From Desarmillaria ectypa (taxonomy: Eukaryota > Basidiomycota > Agaricomycetes > Agaricales > Physalacriaceae), in NCBI GenBank assembly GCA_030407005.1, contig JAUDYN010000013.1:62001-126000 (forward strand): DNA of 64,000 nt, in the 5' to 3' direction. Below are positions 25,711 to 38,607 of this stretch, piece after piece. Position 1 is the stretch's first letter, and every line of letters starts with the position of its first letter. The notes beneath the pieces are model-generated. The model ran no database searches. It saw only the letters and a program-made list of their open reading frames with translations, and had not been told where the DNA came from. Both the position numbers and the translations under genes were made by a program.

Positions 25711-26089
25711 ATCTGAACTTCATAGTTCCCCCCTTCCCTCCCTGGTCTTAGACTCTTCCTTAGACAATGTTATTTGCTGTCCAAAACGCTGTTATGGATA
25801 TCGAGTATCCTGCGGTAATTGCTTCGCGCTTACTGACCCCTTTACCTCGCTTTCGCACGCATGATTATGTAGCTTAATAACCGTTGCATTACGATCAGAT
25901 CAAGAGTCAGTATAACAACAACTATGAATACTACTACTCATCAAATCAGGTTCTTAGCACGACAAGGACGTCCTCCACACAACATCTGGCGCTCCCTTGA
26001 GCTTCGGCGGTAACGACATCAGTCAAACATCAATAGTGGGGCCGAAAAAGTAACGGGAGCGTTCAGTTCGAATCGTTCGAGACAATACG

Positions 26090-28220
26090 GATGCCATATC
26101 CTGCAATGGAGGAATCACCATAATGAACGTGTTCCCGTCGATTTATGGTCATGCACGGATGGCCAGGCGGCTCACCATCAACTACTACTCTCTCCTTCTC
26201 GTCTGATATACTGTACTGCCTCACCCATTGTTCTTTCATATCTCCCTACCCCTCGGAACACGATGCACGGCTGGAGCCATTAGTGGCATGAGAGACGAAG
26301 ACTACTTCTAGGCTATTGTCTGTGCCTTCTGGATAGCTTCTGAAGGAGCGTTCCAGTTCCGAGGTGAGCTTCCTTACTATGCCATCTTTTATTAGGCACT
26401 TAATGAACTTCAGAATCTAGGTGCAGAATATGAGTTGGATATGAAGGGAACGAGCCGTGTGATTGCTTATTCGAGGTCCTAACAATGAGCTCTATCACCG
26501 TGTCGTCCTGAAATGTTCTAACCTTAGGATCCTCCTTCAATTAAGGAAGCCTAAGACAACCGATTCACACCGTCCACAGGAACTTTTCATGCCTCTCTAT
26601 CCCAATCGACGGCATTCCTTCATCTCCGAATGTCGCTCATTACTCATTATTCTCATCGGGCTATCCCAGCGGTCTCACATCGGTTTTTCAGATCCGCTCA
26701 TTCCATCTTTCATGAACTGCTTCTCAACAGGCACTACTCGAGACAAAACAATCTTCGGAAACACCCATCTTTAGCTCTTATCGATGATCTCGAGCTATTG
26801 TTTGCTGAAAGGCGAACGTACGGCACCAACGTTGCTCGGCATCTCATTGCTTGACGTTTTGTGATGCCTACAGCATTGATGACCACTTTGGTGACCTGTG
26901 AAGAAAAGGAGAAGCAATCATCCTCTTCGATGCCGCGATCTTCTTGCATGGTACGCTCCCATTTGCGGAACGAGGGGTCTTCATTGAGGGCAGGACTACA
27001 ATCTGCTACCATCCGGATTGGGGAAGATCTACTATCGATGCTGCGATGTGGTTCACAGGCCGGCCTCGACGTTGATTTGCGGACCTCATGCTGTCCTCTG
27101 TCGACGTTCCATTTATGTGCATCAACTGAGTATCACAATATATCCGAAATATCGTTCAAGCACTTGAAGGTGCGCCTCTCAGCAATGCCGCCGAGCCCTA
27201 TCGTAATAGCACTTTTCACGCAGTATCCTTTTGGGTATTAAGTTTGATGTGCCGAGACAGTCTGTGCGGAGATCATCGAGGCTCGCCGAATCGTTTGCAT
27301 GCGGGTGACGTTGCGGTCCATCCTTGACGTACACCTACTGTCCCATCCTATCTACACCTGTTCCTGTGGTTCCGTACTCGGTACCTACCTGGCTGGTACA
27401 CAGAATCTGAAAACGTGCGCTGTTCCTCCCAGCAGCCCAAAGTACAACTCTTCCGATTTACATCCATAACCAAGACGAGTTACCTCAGTGGGGGGAATAC
27501 TAGGCACAGTCTTCGTCATGCCCGGATGTACGTAGCGCCTGCATATAGCCCAGGTCTGCGTATCAGAGGCCTTTGCCCATGACGATAGATGCTCCAAATG
27601 TGGACGGATAGAAGAGGATGATCAATCTCTCTCCCAGCACACGCGTGCACCGATGGCATTGCGCCTTTATGCATCCATGAATTGCCTTTGGTTACGAACA
27701 CGTTGACTGAAGATTCTAATATTCTTGGCGCGCTCTCGAGGATGCGAGGGCGAGAACGACTGCAGGAGGACATGTCACTGATAGGTCCTTCTCGGCGGAC
27801 ATCGGACCATCTGTGATCTCGCCACTCCCGTGGTGAACAAACACCATCCGTCCACCAGATCAGAGAGATCACTTTCCCGAAGTAGACGAAATCTCTTTCA
27901 GCAAGACATTACACCCCTCCGACAGCAACCACTACCACATAAAGCCAGCCGTTCAATTCCCAACCGCAGTTCTCAGGACGAGGTTGGAATTTCTTCAGAG
28001 TTCCCCTTACTACGCCAGGACCTTAATGAACTTTCGTAGATGATTTTTGGCTCCGCGTATGTTCGTCAGAGTCAAAGGGCTGATCAAGATTGTTATGAGT
28101 TGGGTACGAAGGGGGGAGCCGTGTGCTTGAGACTAGCGGTGGATACGTGCTAGCGTGCTCGCCCACCTTGCTTTTTAAGGTGAGCAATATCTTCGTGTCG
28201 TTCCGACAGGCTCTAACCAG
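26090..28220 (+). repeat. multi-kb repeat, copy D
   Basis: Lacks module 1 and the membrane frame. Its central part (26265-27938) is nearly identical to 43082-44755 in inverted orientation. After 27938 it shares about 65 identical bases (27909-27973) with 35048-35112 in copy F, then diverges. The open frames inside it are mirrored exactly in the inverted copy because the DNA is nearly identical, not because of protein selection. Confidence 0.65.
26265..27938 (+). repeat. inverted repeat 2, left arm (1.67 kb)
   Basis: Near-identical inverted match to 43082-44755. For example, the 126-codon frame at 26861-27241 and its counterpart at 43779-44159 translate identically. The left boundary is at a block reading ggctggagcc.ttagtggc; the right boundary is in the acacccctcc block. 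Confidence 0.85.
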
Positions 28221-28229
28221 GTTATGTAA

Positions 28230-28440
28230 ATATCTCACTAGCCTGTGGAAATTTTGATCTTGGCCTCGATGGACCCGCAACCCAGGACCTTGATTTTGAG
28301 TAATCGATGTGAGATTTCTCACCACCGCAGCGTTCCTCGCGAAATATGGGCGCCAAGAAATGGTGAATACTTACCGCCTGCTCGATGATGCCAGTGGTTT
28401 GGGTCATCCGCTCCGTTCCAACCAAGATATCGCCCACTCT
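28230..28440 (-). pseudogene. short gene relic, related to 53040-53180
   Basis: Minus-strand reading includes HHFLAPIFREERCGG...SHIDYSKSRSW. A related plus-strand stretch near 53060-53150 reads QYFLAPISREEYSGS...FHIDYSISRS. Both are isolated fragments without start, stop or splice context. Family not recognised. Confidence 0.35.
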
Positions 28441-28794
28441 TATTGGGACGGCATACCGCGCCTTCTATACCGACAGAGTTAAATCCTGCCCTCAGCTGCA
28501 GCAACATCGGATGCCAATATTCAAGGCCGAGCTGAGAGTCCAGTTTCTAACCTCAATCTCGTGTCAGCAGTTCTGTAGGGTTTTCCACATATGGACGTCA
28601 CGAATCTGCATACAGTTAAGGTAAGCGCATAGTCTACACTTGGTAGCAATGGCTGATGAACACGGTAGAATTACGAAGTTGATTGACGCTGACCGTGGGA
28701 TGAAATGAGGGACGGACGTTAATGCAATATGCATGTGTTGGAGTAAAAACTCAGTCTAGCAGAGAATCTTACGCGTAAGAGAGGTGTTGGGATT

Positions 28795-28997
28795 TTGCTG
28801 GAAAGTTCTAGAAGGAGCAATCTGGCATCATGCCGAGAGTCGATAAGCACGAGAGGAGTAGAAAGTTGTAGTACATTCTAGATTCTAGTGCGAAGTAGTA
28901 TAAATATGAGCTCTGTAGGAGCCATAGAAAAACAATTTCTTTACATCTGGCTTTACCAGCCTGGAGTCTACCCTGCGCAACACCTAGGATTCCAACA
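28795..28997 (+). mobile_element. solo LTR (203 bp) with 5-bp target duplication
   Basis: Begins TGTTGGGATTT and ends GATTCCAACA, the short inverted ends typical of Ty1/copia-like LTRs. Flanked by direct repeats AGAGG at 28790-28794 and 28998-29002. It contains a TATA-like TATAAATATG near 28900. It shares GGCATCATGCCGA and AAAGTTGTAG.ACATTCTAG with the LTR at 57545-57792, so both belong to one family. No internal retrotransposon region is present. Confidence 0.85.
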
Positions 28998-29002
28998 AGA
29001 GG

Positions 29003-30900
29003 CGGGCGCAGCTCTGACCATGAAGGGTCACTTGAAAAAAATGGAAAGTGTGATAAATGACTCACGCCACATGCGCGTCTAGATGCTGATCACGAACTTT
29101 GCGCGTTACTGATATAACGAGCCACCGGTGTTAATATAGGCTGTGTACATCTTCAGTGACGCAATGGTAATTCACGTACCTGATCCGTGTTGTCTGCAAA
29201 GCATTGGCTTTCCAGAAAATCATATTCGGCGATGCAAAACAATTCACAGAAATTGGGATCCTAGGCGACGATCATTGATGATATTTTTCTCAACAGAGGA
29301 AGGATACAATTGTCGGTTCCAGAACAATGCTGACCTTGTAGATAGGAACTTTACAATCCGACAATTCGAATTGCATACGAGAAAGCTGATAAATGTTAAG
29401 CAGACATCTTCTTGAGATTGATCCAAATCCGCGAACTCGCGACTTCAGGTATGCTTATCATTGACGGAACCGTTGTAGAAACGAATGCATCCTTCCTTGG
29501 TGAAGCCATGATTAACAATTGAAGATAAACAAGGAGAGAAGGAGATCATATGTTTCAGATAACTGTTCTCAATGCAGTGGCATAGACATGCGCCCATAGC
29601 TCCTCCAGTGGGTTTCTGCCACAGATGCCTTCTGAAGGTGAACATGTCGATGGTGCGATGAAGGGAATCGGGATGTCCGAAAAATGATGAAATTTGAGGG
29701 GTCGTGCTCAGATATGATGCTTAAATATGAAGGCTCAGACATCGCCTCCCTAGAAACAGTGCCAATCATCGCTTCAGCTGCCATCATCTGGTTAATAGTG
29801 CTCGCAATATCAATTTAAGGTATCAATTGCGCCTAGTGCCCAAGACGTAGATGGACTCAGATATAATCCTGCTTGCAGAGGGGATGGTGCTTTAATTAAA
29901 TGGTGAAGAGACAGAGACAGTCGCGATCTTACGAAGTGCTGCAGTCAAAAAGAGAACGTCAAAGCTAGGCTGGATGAATAGCTAGACTCTTATTTATTTT
30001 TCTTTGATAAAAAGAGTGCATGCGGTATAGCCTTAGACGATCACAAGGACCCATACATGCAACACAGCGCTTACAGCCTAGGAGAACCTTGACTTGAACT
30101 GAGTTCTCCGACAGTACTGGTGGATTCGACACAAGCTCATCAATGCAGTTCCTCTACTGTTAATGTCACCTTGGACACATTTACAAGTTCATCTCCGCCC
30201 TTTGGCTTGGGAAAGACATATGAGTGAAAGTTAGGTTTCCCTCCTTTGTTTAGGTTCCGTAAACACGGATTCAGGAACCCTAAAATTCAGTGTCATTCTC
30301 AGAACAGATGGTATGATATGCGCCTTTTTTCTCCTTGCCATGTCGTCCTCGTGCCGACATGAGTCCCTTCAACAGTCGCTCAAAAACAATTGGTATTGTC
30401 GGAAATATTTGCGGCTTCGATCACTGGCATCGATAGAAGATTGACCTTTATTTCGTAATTTAACTGTCAGAACCATACCCCCCTGACGATATCCGAGACT
30501 TAGAATGAATATCGCGGCGTCAAGCAGTAGCCTTTCAACGGAATATCCCTAAGCATAATGGACAAGGTGAGCACCCCAATGGTGCGAGAAGGGGAGATAG
30601 GATTCTGTTTGCCCAATTTTTTAGCTCGGAATCGATGCTAAACGATGGCGACTCACATATTCATTCTTACCCTAAAAGCGATGTTCTTGATTATCGATGC
30701 CTCCGCTACTAGCAGCAGCATAAGGACGATTTATCAATCGAACACAGCACCCATGGTAAATGTGTATTTCCTTGTGGCAAAGCATGAGTGCATCCAAATG
30801 CACGAGGCTAGAAAAGCACGTCGAAGTCAGACATCGAATTGACATCGAGAAAAAATTGACTTGATGTTGCTCCTCTGAGTCTACCACGAAATACGTATAG
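29003..30900. other. gene-free stretch
   Basis: About 1.9 kb between the solo LTR and the duplicated segment at 30.9-32.3 kb. Open frames are short on both strands and none shows family motifs or splice logic. Nothing repetitive was recognised. Confidence 0.4.
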
Positions 30901-30949
30901 GAGTGCACATATGGGTCTATTTTTCAGCGGACAACGGCTATGAAACTTG

Positions 30950-32290
30950 AGAGGATCAAGTTGAAAATGCATCTTTCGGCTTGTGGCGGTGATGGTTGTT
31001 GACTCGGTATGGCGATCGGCTCGGCAAGTCCCAGCGGAGACCACCACCACCTTTGCAGCAGGCGCGCATTTATATGGTTTCATCCTTTAGGATGGCATCG
31101 TTCCTCGAAATCCTGGAGCTCCCTATCACTCCTTCACAACACATCTACGGCTGTCTTCTATTGAACTCTTGCTCAGCGATTCAGAGCCTTAGAGCCTTCT
31201 AGTGCATCTTCAGGAATACGTTTCGCCCAACTGAACTCTAACGAGTCGACAACGCCTCGGAAATAGATGAAAGCAATGATGTCCAAAAATAATGCCACGA
31301 TGTCACCTTGGTACTCTTGTGCATATGACACGATCGCGTATCCGCTCTTTTCTAGGCTCATGACACACGAAACGGTGGGACAGCAACTTCACCTATGCTG
31401 ATCTCGGTGCTATCAACGCATTGCGCAGCGATACATGGTCCCCATGGTAGAATTTACAGTGTGCCGATTGTTGATTTCCGTATATCCTGACACGCTCATG
31501 GTGTGTATACTGAAACGTTGGGATGTTGTAAGACGATAACATCTCAATTGTGGCATGCTCAAGTTAGAATATCCATCAAATGGGCATACTCCATTGTATA
31601 AAAGACAGCGTGTGAGGTGGGCATTCTTCACTACATTACTTCTTTCTTAACTAAGCGCACCGCGTCCTCGCTCACAACATGCAAGTCACCATTTTCAAAC
31701 ACGTCTGTGTCCTCTAAGGCATTCGGTGTGTATCATTTTCAAGTCTTTTCTGTGGACCAGTCTTGTTTACGGCGGCATTCACAGGGAACTATCCAGGTTC
31801 GCACCTTATTCATCTATGCTTCTCTTTTACTGAACATCCACTAATCTGTCAAACACCGAGAAAAGGTACGTGAACTCTAGATTGGGTGAAAAGAGGGATA
31901 TATCATTCAGTGCATCATAGATATGTCCCTCGGGGAAGACACTCTAACAGTGGCAGAGGTTCTGCGACGGCTGGAGGGGGAACATCTCATCCGCCTAGTG
32001 GGACCATTGGTGGGGGACAAACATCCAATAGTAGGGGCTCTGCGACAAATAGCAAGTAAATGTCGACGATGGGAGACCCTAGCCTTTTACACATTTGTGA
32101 ACCCGCCTTGCTACCTTATATCTGTCCACTGGAAATAATCCACACTCTCTTGCGATTTTCTATCCGATACTTAGCATTCGTTTACTTACCATATAGCTAT
32201 CGTGATGTATTGTTCACTTGTCTTTTCTTCACAGCATCGTGGGCTTGTCTCGATTTGTGCTACTAGACCTACTTACAGCTATATAATTCT
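30950..32290 (+). repeat. duplicated segment carrying a Gly/Ser-rich gene (left, broken copy)
   Basis: Diverged inverted match to about 47930-49180. Matching landmarks are a block near 31000-31090, an upstream block near 31410-31530, a TATA-like ttgtataaaagacagcg at 31591, the gene itself, and a downstream block reading cgatttgtgctactag near 32255. Confidence 0.6.
31679..32059 (+). pseudogene. small Gly/Ser-rich protein gene, broken copy (paralogue 1)
   Basis: Aligns exon by exon with the two intact paralogues at 48126-48492 and 55938-56344: 31679-31725, a 12-nt exon 31785-31796, 31845-31865, 31921-32059. The C-terminal exon is still open and reads YVPRGRHSNSGRGSATAGGG onward to SATNSK-stop. 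Two lesions are seen: codon 13 is TAA (31715-31717) where the paralogues have TCA or an equivalent open codon, and the acceptor before exon 3 is AA instead of AG (31843-31844). Function of the family is unknown. Confidence 0.7.
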
Positions 32291-32599
32291 ATATGTACAG
32301 TGATATGTTTACATCTGGGCCCCGCAAGCTAAGTACTTCTGGTGTGGAACAATGAGGCCAAGGTTAGAGAATGGTTTCATAGTGTTTACTTTAGAGGTAA
32401 GAAATTGAACTCCTCATACCTATTACCTTCTATAACATCGAGGTCGGTCAAAAAAAATGGTATCTTGCCTCCCCTGGAGATTTCGTGCATACCTTACGCT
32501 TAAACATTTAACAGAGCAGGAAAAGGCGTATAAAGTTAGATTTGACTCTCTATAGACTACCAGAGACCCCTATAACTGCACTATTTATGGAAGTCTATT

Positions 32600-35500
32600 G
32601 TTGATCCGATCACAACCGCTGTATTCAACATGTACTCTATCTACAACCACGGTCAGTCCTTTGTCGTTGTGTTCTGCGTGCTTGTTCTCATATCTTACAG
32701 CAGACGCGACGGCGAAAACTAAAGAACACGAATTTGTATACGATCACAGTGAGCGCATAATATACATTTTTACCAAAACTGATAAACATGGTAGAACTAC
32801 AAAAGTCGATTGACGTTGGCCATGGAAATCGGTACTGTGGGTTGTTGGGATATGGACTAGTGACATGCGACGGCGCATAGAGCTACAATGGGTATATGCT
32901 ACCAATGTCTTAGAACCGAAACTCAACTGGATATCTAGCAGGGAATCTTGTGTAAACGAGAGGTGGATACGGCACGAATGGTCGCGAAGGCGAAAGTGGT
33001 GGAAGGCGCGTCATTTTCGACGACTGCAATAATGTCGGCGCTCATTCATACCATCATACCACAACAAATCCTACCGAAAGGCGAATTCCCGCTTCATCGC
33101 TCAATTCCTTCTTGCTGTGCTTTTGTTCTCATCCAACCACGCTTCTGGCAACGGACCACAATCCTCCCCAGACCATCGTGAAAGTCTCACCATCTTTTGA
33201 TACATTTTCGTTACCAGCAGCAGTGATAGACAGCCAGGATACGGCTGCTATAATGACGATCAGTGCTGGGGTAATAGGTGGGGGAGGCATCGTCAGCAGT
33301 GATGTCTATCAAGCGATGTGGGATATCCCAAATCAGGGATCGCCGTAATTAACACGAAATCGTCGAGTTATGGTCATGCCCGAATGGCCAGACCTCTCGC
33401 TATCAACCACTACCTTCTTCTTCTCGTCCGATACCCTGTGCTTCCTCGCCCATTGTTCTTTCATATCTTTTTGCCCCTTAGAACATGATGCACAACTGGA
33501 TCTGTTGTTGGTGTGAAAGACGAAGACTACGTCTAGGCCAATTGTTTGTGTCTTCTGACTAGGCTCTAAAAAATGTTTAGGTGAAGTTCTGTACTATTCC
33601 ATCTTTGATCAGGGACTCAATGAACTTTTGTAGACGTTCCCGTTCTTCATAAGAATCTAGGTAGAGAATATGAGTTAGATATGAAGGGAACGAGCCGTGT
33701 GCCTGCTTATTCTAGGACCTTACAGTGAGGTGAGCTCTGTCACCGTGGCGTTCTGAAATGTCCTAACCTTAGGATCCAAATATGCCGCGTCTCCTTCGGT
33801 GAAGGAAGGATCCAACGGATTCGCAATCAGAGCTCAAACCGACTAATTCACTCCATATATAGGGACTTTTTTCGCCTTTCTATCCCAACCAAGGACATTC
33901 CTTCATCTCCGAATACTGTTCATCATTCTCATCGGGATATCCCAGCGGTCTCATCGGTTTTTCAGATCTGCTCGTTGCATCTCATTTCAATAGGCACTGC
34001 CCGAGAGAACAATTGTTCGAAAAAAACCATCTTTAGCTCACACCTGTCCACTTTATCTCCCGAGCTATCGTTTGATGAAAGCGACCGCACGACATCCAGG
34101 AACGTGATGCTGCTCTGGATCTCTGTTTTCAACGTTTTGTTGTGAAGACAGCATTAGTGGACGCTCTAGCGAACTATGAAGAGAAGGAAAGCCAATCAAC
34201 CCCTTCGATGCCGCTATCTTTTTGGATCGCCCGCTACCATTTGTGGATTCAGGTGCTTTTGTTTAGCAACCTGATACCATCTCGACTGGGAGAAGATCTA
34301 CCATCGATACTTCGCAGCCCGTCTCTGGCATAGATTTCTGGGCCTCATACCGTCCTACATCAACATTCCAGTTTAGTGGGAAGCACATCGACTCTACGCA
34401 TTCATCGTTCGAAGTATCGTTCAAGCACTTGAAGGTGCGCCTCTCAGTGATGCCGCAGAACCCTATCGTAATAGTACTTTTCACACAGTATCCTTTTGGG
34501 TGGCAAGTTTGATGTGCCGAGACAGTCTGTGCGGAGATCATCGAGGCTCGCCGAATCGTTTGCATGCGGGTGACGTTGCGGTCCATCCTTGATGTACACC
34601 TACTGTCCCATCCTATCCACACCTGTCCCTTTCTCCTGTGGTTCCGTAATTGGACGTTGAGGGAGGAGCCTGCGGATCCCTCATCAGGTGCTGACTAAAC
34701 TCCGTCGCTAGTCGATCGTTGCCTGTCTGAGCGACTTGCTGCCTCACCATAACTCCCGGTTTTCGACCCGCCCACTCAGCCCATTCGAGTCTCGGCTGCC
34801 AAGGAGTAGTCGGACCTCTGGAATCCCATTCGCGAGAGGTGTGTGTACTAGTCAGTACCTATTCGGCTGGTACACGGAATCTACAAACATGTCCCGTCTA
34901 CCCAGCAGTCTAAAGCACGACTCTTCTCACTTTCGCCCCCTGCCCAAAACTAGCCTCCATTAGTCACTTCTGTGGAGGGATGCCGGTCAGTTCTCGTCAT
35001 GTCGGATGTACGCAGCGTCAATGGGTAGCCCGGTTCCGCGTACCAGTTTACACCCCTCCGACAGCAACCACTACCACATAAAGCCAGCCGTTCAATTCCC
35101 AACCGCAGTTCTTGGAACGACGTTCGACTAAGTCCTAGCCTTATCTCTGGAGCTTTTGCTGACGTACTAACCACCTGTCGTCGTACTTTCAAAGTTGACG
35201 TACGTTGAAATGATCATCATACATGGAATACGACTCGGGGAAGGAAGAAGGACGTTCGACCATTTTCGATGCCGCGATCATTCAGGTTTTGTCATCCGAG
35301 AATTCCCCCTCATTTGTGGAACAAGGCGATGGATACAGATCTATGGTCGATTCGAAGCCAGGCCTTCATTCATGTCATTAAGCACGTGAAAAAGAATCGA
35401 CTATCTGGCATCAGACAGCATACTCTATATGCGTGTCGGTGACGAGCATTCCCCCCCTCGAAAACGTTATCTGTCAGTATTTCATTGCCGTCGGGAAGCG

Positions 35501-36860
35501 CACAAAGAAAAATGGACTCGACAAACGGCAATAGTATCGTGATCAGCAACAGACAATATATCCTTTATCCCTCAAAAGACCGTGGTGGTGAACTTGGAAC
35601 GTACGCCTTTCAGCAAGGCTGTCGAGTTTTGTCGTAACCCATTTTTCTACCCAATAATATTTTGGGCGAAAGGTTTGATATTTCCTGCCCGCGAAGGTCC
35701 TCTGTTTATCTTGCCGAAAAAAAGATTTTTTTTTTTTTGGTTTTTGCGTGTGTGTGGCATTGGCCCGCATGTACCGTCCCTGACATCTCTTCCTAGAACA
35801 CCTGGCCCTTTCTCCTTCCCTGTCCATATACGCGTATACTCGATATCTGTCCGGTTGGTACACACAAGCTAGAACAGCCCAAAAACCCAATTATTTTCAT
35901 TTGCGTCCCTACTTCTCATGATCCCATTAAGAGGAGTCCTTACTTTGACAGTTTACGGCGCCTTACTCCGTTCAACCACTCAGGATCAACAAAGCGCGCT
36001 CTAATATGACAAAGGAGTCGACCGAACATTCCCCACGATGATGAATACGATCCCAGCGCACCGGAAGGAGGATTCCTCCTCTTTTGTGTTACGATAGAGA
36101 GATGTAACTCTACGATTCCTTGGGACAATCTCATCACCCAAGATGGGGCCACTCGAGAGGACTTGAGCTGGATACCTCGCTCGCTCGCTCGCTCAGCACA
36201 AATGAACGTGCGGTACCCAAGTGTTTGCCGTCTCTTCCCTATTTCCTGTCGTAAACTTTCGCGACGAGCACAAACCAAATTTCCACTCCATTAATGCTAC
36301 AATGCTCCAAGTTTCGTCATGGGGTTCTGCCTGTGGAACAAGACGCCTCCATCCGCCGGCTACGATCCGGAGAAAATCTACCGTCAATTTCCCATATTTC
36401 CCATTGGTAACCTCATCCACCGATATCTCATCCACGCCGAGAAGTAAATGGTGTCTCGACTATCCAACCGTGTGGCAGACAGCATGCCCTATATCCCCCA
36501 CAGACATGTTCTCGTGACCTTGTGCAAAGTTCAACCGTGTATAATATCAGCGATGTACCGGGTCTTGTCTCGTATCATTCCTATATTATGCAACTCGGCC
36601 CGTCTTTGCTCTTATGAAGGGCAGGACTCCACACAGAACGGTCACGGTCTCTGTTTCTCCAATGTTGGCTGAAGAGAAGGCGTTCTCAAAGTCCCTAGTT
36701 ACATCCCCAATACAGAGACTTCGCCCCCCCACCGGTGGGTACAACCTGAGCCGCGGGCTGCTACGAGCGGAGCACGGAGCTGTCGTTTGCATATCTGAGT
36801 CCCTGTTCTTTTCCAACAGGAAAGGTGTAATCCAAAGTCCAAAGAGCTTGCTCCGTACCT
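32600..36860 (+). repeat. multi-kb repeat, copy F
   Basis: Contains module 1 (the EFVYDHSERIIY frame near 32720-32810), the antisense membrane frame (from 33291 leftward: MPPPPITPALIVIIAAVSWL, then frameshifted), and the distal modules. Its last 1.87 kb forms the left arm of inverted repeat 1. No enzymatic motif of a transposon was recognised. Confidence 0.6.
34988..36860 (+). repeat. inverted repeat 1, left arm (about 1.87 kb)
   Basis: Near-identical to 40404-42306 in inverted orientation, with small indels (for example an extra aaaagggg-like insert in the right arm near 42105). The inner boundary is just after the gtgtaatccaaagtcca block at 36820-36860. The spacer to the right arm is about 3.5 kb and holds one intact gene. 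Confidence 0.85.
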
Positions 36861-37354
36861 CATGCTAGCACGGACTCTACACCTCATGGGCACTTATCAT
36901 GCATCGTAATCAGTTGGGACATCTTTGATATGTCTTCTACCTGTCGGGATCAAACTCGTTTGTGTCGAAAGGTGCAACGAGGCGAACTTGCCTGAAATGC
37001 ATGCGTTTGCTGCGGTGAAAGAGCCTGCACATCTGAAGATCCAATTTGCCTTCACAATATCTCCAGTAATCCAATTCTAACCACGTTCAGTTACCAGATG
37101 GACATACCAGTTAATAGCCACCCTTTGCATGTAAATCAGGTCCGGAGTTCAATTGGTTACACGCGACGTGAATCTTGCATACTACAAGGACATCACAGAA
37201 AAAAAAACATTCGTTAGACGTCTATAAATACAAAATACAGAGGTCATGCATAAGGGATGAAAGCCATTTAGGTATACAGAACGATGAGATGGGGATAATA
37301 TGCGTGGGGAATGTGATAATAAAAATGAAGAGGGAGATATATAAAACGGTGGCG

Positions 37355-38607
37355 CTAAAATCCTGTTTCGCCTTCAAACAACATGTTCGTAAAACTCTCC
37401 ACGCCCGCGTTCATACCAGGATCAAATGGTTCCCTGTTAATTTTTTCCAAAAACTCGTCCCACATCCTCGGGTCAAGCTCTGGCGTTGGAGAATGTGACG
37501 GCGGCTGCAACGGCGGATGCGTAGGAGTCTGTGCCCATGCTGCACGACGAGCGGGATCTATGGGAGTACCCTTTCCAATCCGCATACACAGAGAAGGCGT
37601 CGGTGGAGGTGTGCTCTCTGCAAAGCCGTACTGGGCGACGAGTTCCGGGAGCGTTACGGATGACAAGCGGGGCGGCGGGAGAGGGAGGAGCTGCTGGGGA
37701 GGGTCAAGAGGCGAGGCGGGCGGGGAGGGCAGCGCAAATGTGATAAGAGGCGGCTCGTCTTCAGAATCAGAATCTGAGTCGAGTTCCCAGTCAAAGATCT
37801 CTTCCGTTAGGTAATCTTCTTCATCCCGAGGCGTGTGGTGCCGTCGAGCATCTTGGCTGACGAGGTCCCGGATAATGCTGGGAGTGTATTGATGCGTACT
37901 GCTAGTCGTCAGCGACAGCGAGCATGATGGGATCCAGAAGAGGCTTACATATGGTCTACTCGTCGCCTGCACGCAAACCGCCAGATATCCAGCTCTGTCT
38001 TTTTGCGTGAGTGGGGGATGAGCCATTCGTCGTCGTCGTCATCGTCGTCCGACTCGGAATCGTCTTCAGCGTCTGCTTCGACTTCCATTTCGTCGTCGTC
38101 TTTCTTCTCAAAGGTGATGGCGGTGTGATAGCTGCGTGCGAAGGGTTTCTCGATGATGAATTGGAGGGGAAGCGGGGTTGAGGTCGTCGTGGGTGTCGTT
38201 GGTGTCGGGGGCGTGGGAGTGGGAGTAGGTTCGAGCGTCGTCTTCGATGACGATGCCATGGGCTGCTCCCTATCGACGTTGATATCGACGTCGACCACCA
38301 CAGGCTGAGGCCTCTCGGTGGGCGGCGGCGGTGGTGGTGGAGTATCGCTCTCCCGACTCTTCCTCCGCTTCGCTACCGGTTGCTGGAACAGCTGGTCATC
38401 ATCTGCAACATCGTCAAGGACCTTCTTCCTCTTGCCCGACGTCCCCATCCCCCCTCCCTCCACCTGCACCTGCAGCTGCTGCCTCTTAAGGAATCTCAGC
38501 GCCCTAGGCGACTGCTGCACCTTCTTCACCGGCCCTTTCTTCACTGGCTGCAAAAGACGAGCACTCCTTCGAGGCTCGAAAAGCGGCGCGAAAACCGACA
38601 TGGACAT
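37355..38607 (-). CDS. unknown acidic/proline-rich, probably nuclear protein
   Basis: Two exons on the minus strand (37949-38607 and 37355-37901, 47-nt intron), 401 residues. The start is the first ATG (MSMSVFAPLF). The N-terminus is basic with RRSARLL and putative nuclear-localisation clusters (GKRKKV, AKRRKS). Then come a poly-Pro run (eight Pro), a Thr/Pro-rich stretch and an acidic run (DDSESDDDDDDDEW). The C-terminal half has another acidic block (DWELDSDSDSEDE) and PPASPL/PPPTPSL proline motifs, ending LFEGETGF. No known domain was recognised; it looks like a largely disordered chromatin- or transcription-associated protein. It is the only intact gene in the spacer of the 1.9-kb inverted repeat. 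The splice keeps the frame in phase 2. Confidence 0.8.
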
